Positions 43,761-54,301 of a DNA stretch of 64,000 nt are shown here, in pieces. The position numbers and the translations under genes were made by a program. Under the pieces are notes generated by a model. That model had not been told where the DNA came from and searched no databases. It was given only the letters and a program-made list of their open reading frames with translations. The DNA is from Liriodendron chinense (lineage: Eukaryota > Streptophyta > Magnoliopsida > Magnoliales > Magnoliaceae). The stretch's first letter is position 1; each line of letters starts with the position of its first letter. The stretch spans positions 3,596,001 through 3,660,000 of the forward strand of contig ML058477.1 in assembly GCA_003013855.2 (NCBI GenBank), written 5' to 3'.

Positions 43761-44989
43761 CGCCTGGACGCTGGTTAAGGCCTGGGGACTTCCATGATGT
43801 GGCCCACTTTCGGTGTGGCCTACCTCCTGATCGTGCCAATGATCCTAGACACACATCGCCAATGTCTATCAATCCCCCAGATCAGATCTTCCAAAGGTCA
43901 ATGTTAAGTGGGCCAAATTAGCAATTTGATCAAAATGACCAACACTTAATCAAATTTGCAAGCCTGGAAATCCCTCCAAAAGTGCAGGAAACGACCGAAA
44001 TCAAGAAGAATCGGGCGAAATTTGACCGACACCAAGGAGGAGACTTATCTTCTCTATAACATGACGCATCATCATAATGCACCGTAACAGGGTTATCTGC
44101 CCTCAGAATTTTCGAATACCCTAATTAAGTGGTAAACAGGCCCAGTTCTTAGCCATTTTCAGCCTTGGGAAGTGCCCTATTGGCCCGAAAAATGAAATGT
44201 GATCGCACTGACGCCAAAGTGGATCCAGCATCATTATGATCCTTGTGGACATGATCCATCACTGTTTGAAGATGATCACTACCAGTATTCACCAAATACT
44301 CCGATCAGACTACAAAATGAGTCAAATACTTAGCCATTTTCAGCCCTAGGAAATGACCTGTTGGCTCGGAAATCGACTAATGCCAAGCGAAACTAACCAC
44401 GATGTCAAAGACGCTAAGGCAAAGCTAATGTCCTCATGCTACAAAACAGCTGAGTCAAACATTCACAGGGTACCGATCCCCATCATTTATAAAAAAATGG
44501 AGTAAATGGGCGCATGTAAGACCCGATACTTAGCCATCTGCAAACACTAGAAATGGCCAATCCATTCCATCGGACTTAAACTTCTCGAGGAATTATAGCT
44601 CGACAAAGCTTCTCCCAATGACCTAATCGTTCAAAATATCGATTATTAACAAAGACATGGTTGAATTAATGATATGCATAAAGCAGATTAATCAAATCAG
44701 ATACATAATTCATCCGATGTACTAAACATCAAGCATAAGTGCAATTTTCTCTCGAGCATGCAATCAAGCATATTTACTTTGTGTTCCTTGTATCCATTAT
44801 ATGAAGTTTATTCATCTCGGATTGAAATACAAAATTAAATCAAAGGGAATGTGATTATCGTCAAAAAGTGTAATAAAAGAGGTCCAAAACATCTGAAATA
44901 CTTCATTATGAATTATCATCGCTAAGACCAGTTGATGTACGTCCCATCCAAAGCGGGATCCGTCAGTTGAGTAGCTAAGGTAATAGTGG

Positions 44990-45625
44990 TGTGTCTTCAA
45001 GTAGTCACCCGTCCACGGAGACGTTTATGACGTTGTGTTGTACCACCCGATAGCTGTAAATGTGTCTTCAAGTGGTCACTGGTCCACAGAGACGGTCAAT
45101 GACACTATGTGTACCATTTGGTAGCTATAAATGTGTCTTCAAGTAGTCACCCGTCCACAGAGACGGTCAATGACATTATGTTGTACCATGACACTATGTC
45201 GTACCATTTGGCAGCCATAAATGTGTCTTCAAGTCATCACCCATCCACAGGGACGGTCAATGACAATATGTCGTACCATTTGGTAGCTATAATGCATCTT
45301 CCTGAAGGTTACTCACCAACAGAAACGGTCAGTGACACTGTGTTGTACCATTTAGCGGCCATGATGTATCCTGAAAGTCACTCACCAATAGAAATGGTCA
45401 GTGACACTGTATTATATCACATGGCAGCCGTAATATGCCTTTCGGTGGTCACCCGTTCGCAGTAACGGATACTGGCACTGTGTTGAGCACGGTAACAATG
45501 ACGTGTTTTCCTAAAAGTCACTCACTAACAGAAATGGTCAGTGACACTGTGAGGCACTACATGGGAATCGTGGCATGTTTTCCTGAAAGTCATTCCGTCC
45601 ATAGAGACGATCGATGACACTATGA
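44990..45625. repeat. 70-bp-type minisatellite in LTR A2
   Basis: 'gtgtcttcaagt..tcac(c)cgtccac(a)gagacggtcaatgaca' recurs at about 44991, 45062, 45133 and 45223, followed by diverged units. Spacings are 71 to 90 bp. It is the inverted relative of the arrays at 321-600 and 2885-3510. Confidence 0.8.
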
Positions 45626-46234
45626 TACATGACTCGGTTAAAATTCTGGTTGCTACTTAACTAGGAACACTCAAAAGAACATGGGACAAGCATTTAACTT
45701 GTCTAAATGATGGCTTAGTCCATAAGGAACTCGAAACTTGGTCTCCGCGACCGTGAACTCAAGACCATAGTCCCTGACGATCTAAATTACTTGCTCGATC
45801 TATCCGGGCTTCCTCCCTAATATTCCACTTATTGTATAACTACATTCATAGTGGAATCTTATCACTTTGTGTCGTGGTTTTCTCCCATAAGGGTTTCCAC
45901 ATAAAAATATTTATGTTGTTTGTGGTTTGTTTCATTTATATTCATGCTCTTTTGATGCTTTATTTAACTTATCTATGATGCATGCATACATTTACTTTTG
46001 CCTTCTAATCAAGGGTGATTATCCATTGATGTAATTACGGGTTCATGACCAGTTCACAACATGGAATGTAAAAGATCTCAAAATCTCTTGAATAAAATTC
46101 GCCTTGCGATGCTTTCTCATGTGTACTTTGTGAATGCTTTTGATTGTCTATGAATGTCTCTATACTTAGAATTCCCCAAAACAATGAAACACAGGAAAAC
46201 TTGCCCTTTGAGCATTTTTCTAGTTTTAACAAAC

Positions 46235-46251
46235 TGGCGACTCTGTTGGGG
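46235..46251 (+). other. Primer-binding site of element A2
   Basis: TGGCGACTCTGTTGGGG starts 3 bp after the LTR end. A second partial copy, tggcgactctcaacagg, is at 46384. TGGCGACTC-type sites occur in Ogre-like Tat elements; the tRNA was not verified. The leader 46252-46527 has no other feature I can name. Confidence 0.75.
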
Positions 46252-46527
46252 ATCGAAGATACCAGAATCTCTGGTTATCTCTGAGTAAAGAAACGTTCTA
46301 AGATAAATCATTTGCGGGCATTAATGTATGCATAAGAAAGTTACCACAAGGAGAAATGTTCGGTGCCTTCACGGGCTCCAAACTGGCGACTCTCAACAGG
46401 AACATTCTTCCCTTCATCTTTAAGGCAAAAGAATTTGAAATCAGTTTATCGAAGGTTTTCCTAAACTATTTGTAAAAAGTATTTCTAACATACTTCAAAA
46501 GAAAGCATAACATTAATTTCTCATAGT

Positions 46528-49230
46528 GTGCATTTGATTTATCATATGTGTTTCGTTTCTTGTCAAACTGCATCACGATTGGTAAGGTCGCCTGTTCTTT
46601 TGCTTTTGAAGTCGCGGGATGTCCTAATGATTATATATGGCTGTGTAGACAATCCTAGAGAAAGAACCCTAACAAAAGAACTAACTACCAAAACAAGAGA
46701 AATGGCAGCAACTATGATTTTCTTGGCGAGAGGAGGATTTTATTGGAAAGCAAACACAGTAAGACCGCGCTCTAGTATTGGAAAGCAACGACCGATCAGA
46801 TTTACCGATGAAATGGCAGCACAGAGAATGCAGGGGTTCATTCTATCTGCCAATGAATTTCCAGCACTGCCAAAAGCAATCAGGTTGACTAAGGAGCAGC
46901 CAGAATACATTCTTCCGAAGATCATCACAGAATCAGCGGAAGTAACCATCAGCAAGGCAACTACAATTGGACCAAAGCCACAACTGGTGAAAGTCGCCAT
47001 GATTCAAGTTACTGAAGAAGAGCAACCGGCTGATCAAAACGTTGAGCTGCCTCCAATCCAAGAACAAATAGATGAAATCATCCAGGTCCAAGAGGACACC
47101 GCCAAAGAAATGAGAGAGATGAAAGAAGCATTGCTGGCTCTAGTCGCCCAGGGGGTAGCCAAGAACCTAGCCATTCCCACTCGACAGTCTGTGAAAGAAT
47201 CACAGGGGGCAGCGAAAGAGCCAGCTGCCACCAAATCACAAGTTTGCCTGAGAAGTGTTATGTTCGAGCATGTACCACCACAACCATCTCATGCCACGAG
47301 GGAAGAGTTATCCCAGATAGTCACAGACTTGATGCGTTAGGAGAAAGAGAAGGAGAAGAGAGGAAAGTATGTTTATCGGGTGTCGTATTCGCCTGAAGTT
47401 GATGACGTTCCATTTCCCCACAACTTCAAGCATCTAAATTTCCCCCTGATTCGATGGTAAAGGGTCACCGGAGGAGCATATGACTCAGTCCATGATAGTG
47501 CTGGGCAATCTGTCAACAGTTCCCTAGTATTGTCTAAGGTTGTTCGGATCTACGCTCACTGGCAAAGCGTTCTAATGGTACATGTCATTACCTGTCGTTA
47601 AGTCCTGGGATCAGATGTCTCTTCTGAGCGAGAAGTCTCGCTGACAGATTTAGCCTTAGTCCGTCAGGGGCAAGGAGAGACAGTCAAGATGTTTATTGAT
47701 AGATGGGAAACCATAGCAGCGCAATGCTGAGAGTTGCCTAGCGAGCCTGAGCAGGTCAAGATGTGCATGCAGGCAATGGACGCGATGATTTTGTTCAATC
47801 TATCTGGGCATAACTTCTTGACGTTCCAAGACTTGGCTATGAAGGCCCACCTGGTGGAAGGAGTTGCATTCAGAGCGGAGAAGCCTAGAAGAGAAGTTGG
47901 AAGGACAATCACGTCAAATTACATCAACAAAAGAAAAGCTTCGAAAGATCGGAAACACCCGCATTTAGAACATAAAATCAAAGGCAAGCCAGCAGAAACT
48001 CAGTCTAAAGATAAAGGGCCACAAAGATCGAAAAAGATGACGATCGTCGGATGGGGCAGGGTAGACGGGCGTTATTTGTTTGACCTGGAAGATCTCATTC
48101 CGATAATGGAACAACTGGTCAAGGAAGGAGAACTGCAATACCAGAACCGATCCAACCAAATGAAGTAGGGTAAGTGGATGCCCCCAATTATTTTAAGTAT
48201 CATCGGATCTTGGGACATGAGACAGAAGAATGCCTCATCTTAAAAGGGAAAGAACAGAGACTGATTAACCAATGTATTATTAAGCTAAAGACAGAATAAA
48301 CCAATCGGGGTACATCAGCCATAGTGTTGATAGCACCCACGATACACGAAAGGCCGATGATACAAGTCACGATGGTGTAGGCCATTGAAGAAAGAGAGCT
48401 GGTGGGAGAAAACGTTGAGCTGTTAGCGATCCGAGATCAGATCAGTGAAAGGGTCCAAGCCCACAAGGAGTTATCTAGGCAGATGGGAGAAGTTCAGGAG
48501 GCTTTAGCCACCTTAATCTCACAGAATGCGACACCCAATATCGCTCCACCTATCCGACAGTTGGAAGAAGAAGCACCGGGGGCAGTATGTGAACCAGTTG
48601 TAGTGAGACAACATACCTATCCCGAGCAAACAAATGCGCATATGTTGGATTCGGACTCCATGGTCCCATACGAATTGCTAAGCAACATCTCCTTCACCCT
48701 TCGTAACCTAGCTGCAGAGGTTCGCATAATAGACTAGTCCATTTCAAAGACACAGTCTCAAGCAGAAAAGTCAAGACATGAAACGAAAAAGAGGACATGG
48801 GTTGACATAAGAAAGAACCCTGGGAACCGAAAGCAACTGAATCTAGGGCATGAGGTAGAGACCAGTGTAATAAAGACACAAGACAAGAGCAAAGAGCCTC
48901 GAAGGTCGCAACACATGACAATCAGTGAGCAAGACAAAAAGAATGAACCGTATACATTTGACATTGAAGACCTTGTCCCAATTATGGAGAAATTAATAGA
49001 AAAAAGGAGAATCGTGACTCCCAAAACTTGTTCTACCAGCTGAAGTGGGACACGTGAATGACCCCGACTACTACTGCGAATATCATAGATGTATAAGCCA
49101 TAAGACTAAGCAATGCTTTTTCTTGAAGGGAAAAGGTACAAAAGATGATAAACCAAGGCATCGTCAGTCTGAAGATTGAAGGGTCTGAGAGAGCCCTGGC
49201 CAGTACGATTCCAATAGATATCACCTAGGA
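46528..49230 (+). pseudogene. Gag of Tat/Ogre-like element A2, decayed, C-terminal module repeated
   Basis: The first frame (46528-47340) ends in a region with a predicted coiled coil ('EQIDEIIQVQEDTAKEMREMKEALLAL'-type, 47060-47150). A plausible start is the ATG at 46702. Capsid homology follows across frames at 47400-47760, with stops at about 47340, 47457, 47527, 47573 and 47728. A linker and 'YLFDLEDLIPIMEQLVKEG' follow (48073-48130). The zinc-knuckle-like tail 'FKYHRILGHETEECLILKG' follows at 48193-48249 in another frame. Then coiled coil, DLEDL and tail motifs occur again at 48402-48737, 48955-49020 and 49034-49130 ('CEYHRCISHKTKQCFFLKG'). Gag packages element RNA; this copy is broken in several places. 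No protease, RT or integrase follows. Confidence 0.8.
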
Positions 49231-49611
49231 AGAACATTCGCTCGAAGACTCCGTTTCACGAATTTGGCTATTCATGAACGCCTATGAGCAATTCTGACAG
49301 ATTATAAAGTAGATAGGGATATACTTATATTCGTTTATGCGTCTATTTCATCCATAAGCTATATTTCATACTCACACATTCACTCACATCATGTTGTTAC
49401 ACATATGAATATAAAATGTTCATATAGTTTCTCTTGATGACAGGTACCATGGTCAAAGAATGTCAAAGAATCGACTCCATGAATCATCAACTGAATCACT
49501 TTATTCCTACCAAACCAGTTGAATCAAAAGAAAATATCACATAGAAAGCCTACGCGAAGCTCAACGTCCTCATATTATTGTGTCTTCATCACGGGTTCTC
49601 TTATTGGTATC
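49231..49611 (+). other. Non-coding internal sequence of A2 before the solo LTR
   Basis: AT-rich sequence without recognisable protein homology. It continues after the solo LTR at 51154. A protease or RT would be expected here in an autonomous element and is absent. Confidence 0.5.
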
Positions 49612-51153
49612 TGTTGAGCTCTTAAATGTGCATATTCTAACGCCATTTTATCACTAACTATGCTTGAAATAGATGATTAAAGACCCAACTAATGCATGGT
49701 TTTGTGGTTATAGGAATAGGAGAGAGGATTCATCAATTAGAGGCTTAAAGACGTTATTCGCAAGCATTAAAGATCAAAGGACTAAAGCCTGAAAGGGTGG
49801 AAGAAAGAAGCAAAGGAGAAAAGAAAAGAGGGAAGGAAAACGTACCTAAGACCGGTCGTCCGACCTGTCCGAATACTCAACAGAAGGGGTCATACTGCAT
49901 AGCTTGCTGAACCACCCACGACCGGTCGTATGACCCATTGTCCACTGCTCAGACCGATCGTGCGACCGGTCCTTGAATTAAAATTCTGGGTGTGAATTTC
50001 TGAAAAACTCACTGGATTGTTATTGCAATTTTGAGACCGGTCATGCAACCAATCATCCAGGAGCTCAGACTGGTCATGAGACCGGTCGTCTGCGTAACAG
50101 AGCGTGTCCCACAAGCTCCGATTTTCTCTGCGCACTCCGAGATTTCTTGTGCAATCTGGAACTCTCCGCACTATTCTATAAAAGGGGTAGGGCTCCTTCC
50201 TAAGGCATCCTAGAAGAGATTAAGCACGGTGGGAGACGGCGGAAGTCAAATTCGGAGTTCTACAACTCCTCCTAGTTAGTTCTTTTAGTTTCATGTTTTG
50301 TTTAGTTCTTTTCATGTTTCCTTGGATCATGAACGGCTAAACCTCTTAGCTAGGGCTAAGAGGTGAAGCTTGTAGTGAATCTAAGATGTTTCAATTCGTT
50401 TGATTTGGTTTCAAGTTGGATTATTAGAGGAACAATGGTTTGAAGTTTAAATAAACTTTTAAGTAGTTTTTCTTAATCTTATGATGGCTCATGGACGTTT
50501 AGAAGAATTGCTTGAGTGCTTAATTGTTTTGAGCTAGTCTAGACCTGAACGATCAGAGGAATTGGATTCAATACGCTCTAGATCTATGATCTACATGTGG
50601 GAGCTTCACACCAAGAGTCTATTTTTCTGAAAATTCTGGATTATGTGAGATTGTGTATGTGATTTGGATCAAGTTCAAATCATGATCTAGTTTTATCTTG
50701 TGACAGGATTTAATGATGATTATGATTGTGATCTTAACCTATTGGAATTAGGATTGACCTATGCAATTGAGTGTGCTCAAGTCCTAGCTTGAATTGAGAG
50801 AATGATGTACATGATTCACATATATGACAGATTGATTGTTTTAACTGCTCTATCATCCGACTAGATAGAACTTAATTTCGACTCTAGTTGAGAAAGTGAG
50901 AAACCACAGCGAATTGAGCATCAAGGATTACTACAAGTGGATCCTCGAACCCCTAGTGTCTTTTTATTATTGATTACATTCGATTTAATTCAAAAGCATC
51001 TATTTACATCAATCTACTAAAATCTGTTTAGTTAGCTCTTCAGTAGAAACCATTAGAAGTATTTTGTGAATTCCTGCACAAGTCCCTGTGAATCGACCTC
51101 GGTCTTACCGAGATTATTACTATATCGCAACCCTACACTTGGGGAAGCGATTA
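49612..51153 (+). mobile_element. Solo Athila-type LTR with 5-bp target duplication
   Basis: Starts TGTTGAGCTCTTAAATGTG and ends CTTGGGGAAGCGATTA, where the family ends GCGAACA. It is flanked by gtatc on both sides (49607-49611 and 51154-51158); if the end is placed 3 bp earlier, the flanks ttggtatc/ttagtatc match 7 of 8. No internal region, polypurine tract or primer-binding site adjoins. The U3 array has accggtcg/cgaccggtc units (49850-50095), the TATA box is at 50177-50184 and the stem-loop at 50342-50363. Confidence 0.9.
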
Positions 51154-52074
51154 GTATCCTGGTATTCTGGAATCCCACTGCTTGGTATAAGAGCAATTCA
51201 GAGTTGATGATCTCTTCTACATATGGATCTATATGCAGATGACCGGGATATTCAGTTATTATCAGTCTTGTATACATACACACTTGATCCTATACGAAGA
51301 TGATCAGAACATCTCGCTACGTATATTCGGCTTTCGTATTCTATCATGAATCCTTTCATCATTATCGTGATATTCTTCTACTCTATATGAGGATAAGTCA
51401 AAACCAAGAATCTGCTATGTGTATATACATACAGCCTTATATGAAAATGATCAGGACACTATATTATGCATCACTTCGCCTTGAGAATAATGGCGGCTTT
51501 CTCTTATGTAATTCCGCGATAAGAATATGCGATTAGAGATTATGATCAAACAGGTATTCTATGCGGATTTCTAAAGCACAGGACATCTTCTATCAGAAGG
51601 AGGTAGTCTTGCAAAACGACGAGCCAAATACACTGGGGGCAAGCCCCAATATATGATGAGAAACTCAAGTCGGTAGAAAGAAATGACTGGGACGACAGAT
51701 ATAAACCTGATAATAAGGAGCTGGACCAAAGTTTTGGATTTATGACGCAGACATCTTTTGAAAGCGATAATCTAAGGATGTGCAGGCTAAGTAATAGTGA
51801 AGTACTATCTTTACGTATTTTTCCATTTATGCTTTAATATTCTCAACTCACATTAAACTCATACATAACGCATCATCTTATATATTCTAGTCTTAAACGC
51901 AAAACACCAAGAGGTAGTTTAGCAAAAGAATCTTTGCCATTACTTTGAATTGTGAAGTACACAATTAACAATTCCAATGATGATTACATCAGATGCGAGT
52001 ATCAGTTAAGCATTTAAAATAAATTTCTAACATTCTTTTGTCTGACAATGACTATAAAGAGAAAAAGAATAAAA
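51154..52074 (+). other. Internal non-coding sequence of A2 with short diverged repeats
   Basis: At 51225-51500 'c(c/t)tatatgaa(g/a)atgatcag(g)aca'-like units recur (51230, 51290, 51380, 51430). A 'cactgggggcaagcccc' block is at about 51633. No protein homology recognised on either strand up to the antisense ORF end at 52075. Confidence 0.5.
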
Positions 52075-54301
52075 CTACAGCTTCTCCAGGCACCCTGCTA
52101 TGAACTGCATCACGTCTTCCCGTGTTACTTTCATGGTAGCCTTTGCCTCCGTTAGTACCAACACAAGATTCAGGATGTTACGAAGTTCTGTTTCTAAATC
52201 TGCTATTTGCTTGCATGCCACCTCTCCTTCACTCTCAAGCCGTGCGACCTCAATACAATTCTGATTAACAATAAGGTCGAGACGAGTAACCTCAAGATCT
52301 ATGGCTGCTTCTTCTGTCTGCAACCACATGATCTCGAATCTGACATCAGCAAGATGATTAATATACCCCAAACGTTGAGTACTATCTGCCAAATTCATTC
52401 TAGTACCCACTGTCGAGTGTTCTCACTGCTCCGCGACAGGCTGCAAAGAAGACAACACTCACCGTTTCTCTTTGGCCATAGGATCAGGTTCAACTCGTTC
52501 AGCCATAGCAACCCACACCACCGAATCCTCGAAAGAAGAAATGCAACACACTATTTTGGATACGTCGGGCCCGATTATCCCTGCGCAGGCTTCCAATGCT
52601 TTCACTCCAGCTCTAAGTGTATGCCACTCACACGGCTCCGCCAACACCTTTGAGATACTGGACAGTAGACTTCTCAGTATGCTCTGTCTGAAATAGTCTA
52701 AGCAATCGAAACAAGGAATGTCGAATGCTCTGTGAGTAATAACATTATAAATGGCAATAACTGTGACAAAAGAAACAGAGCGATTATGCAATGAAATAAT
52801 AAGTGCAGAAAAAGAATACACCAAGAAGCTATGAAGAACCGTACTAGAAGGTGAGTCAACGACAAGTTTCGAGGAATCCGCAATATGTATCGTCACGTTA
52901 GCGAATGACTCAATGATCTCGGGCAGTAACGTCGAAGTCACATCCAGAAGTTCAGTAGTATCGCTATCAGTATCGATCACTTCAGTTGTCGCCGGCGACT
53001 CCGCCATGTCCTCAACATTGGAAGCACCAGGGGCCACAGACACATTTGTGTCATTCACCAACATAGTGGTCCCTTGCAAATCATCCTCTCCAATCTGCCC
53101 GACCTACTCTCTCATGCCGATATGGTCTGATGTTTCATTCGCTGGTCCGGTCATCATCGAGTCCTCTTCATTAATTAACCGATTGTTATTCTTATCACCT
53201 TCAACCACCAGAAGACATGTGAACCCGACTTTTTTGTGACCATTTCACCAAAGGTACTCCGAAAATATGCCAAGCTTGTCCAATGCCTTATCCTCCTAAT
53301 GATGGTCAATTGACACATTTAGGGAAGTCTTTTGCCTAATACTTGATGACAAATACACTTCCACCTGCTCTTTATAATAACCCAATCCATCAGCGAGGAC
53401 CTCTGTTAGCCTTGAAGGAGGAATGTAGATTGGATCATCAACAGAGTTGTTGTTCCGAATTAGAGCATACTGATGCACCCACCATCTCAGCCAACCATAA
53501 GGATCGCCAGTCTTCCGATAAAGACCGGGAGGCATGAACCTCGCGCCTATCGCATCATTAGAAGTTGATGCCATATCCACTCCCAATGAATAGAACCGTG
53601 CCGTACACCTGCTCTACCGTGGCTACATCCGGTAAACGTTATCGGAACACCCTAATCATATCCGAATTGCCTGGCAAACCGGCTAGGGTAATAAGCCTCC
53701 AGCCAGAACTCTATTCCTTCGCATAGTGGAAGTGAAGCAGTATGAATAGACATCAGAAACTCCCTATCAATAGTATTCACAGAACGTTCATCGTCAATGA
53801 CTTCTCGATCCTCTTCACTGTAAAAAATAGGAAAGTGGTAGAAGCAAATCTCCACCTAACTGCCAATTTTGGAAGCTATCCAATCAGATGACTTCGTTAT
53901 CATTTCAAGTTTTCTGTAGCGATAAAGAGGCACGTGATTGGTGTGGAGATAACGGAAGAGATCCATTCCATATGTCTACGGAAAATATATGCCCAACCAC
54001 AGGCAGAAGAAATGTCATGGGCAATAAGCCACATTCATCCCTCGCCCGGGTTGATCTTTATTACTGGCAATATTGTCAAAAGCCCTATATAAACTGCATA
54101 ACACCGGCGGTGCTAAAGAATATCGATGGCCATTTGTAAAAGCTCCTGCCACGACAAAGCAAGAAACCCTGACCCCATCAGCACTCTTAGAACTAGGCAA
54201 CACAACTGTTGACAACCAGTAAGCTAAGAAGCTTGCTAGTTCACAAGTCGGCGTAAGCTCATTCGGATGGCGGAATCTATGTTCAAAACGTTCCTCCATC
54301 A

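Larger units (their letters stand above)
42024..46231 (+). mobile_element. 5' LTR A2 of Tat/Ogre-like element, 4208 bp
   Basis: Ends are TGTTGGGGCTTAAAATC and AGTTTTAACA, followed 3 bp later by a TGG-starting primer-binding site. The TATA box (ctataaatag) is at about 42949, within the GCGCATG array. The transcribed part has three CT microsatellites and, further on, the minisatellite (44990-45625). It is the inverted, non-duplicated counterpart of LTR A1. The many short frames in it are repeat-derived. Confidence 0.85.
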
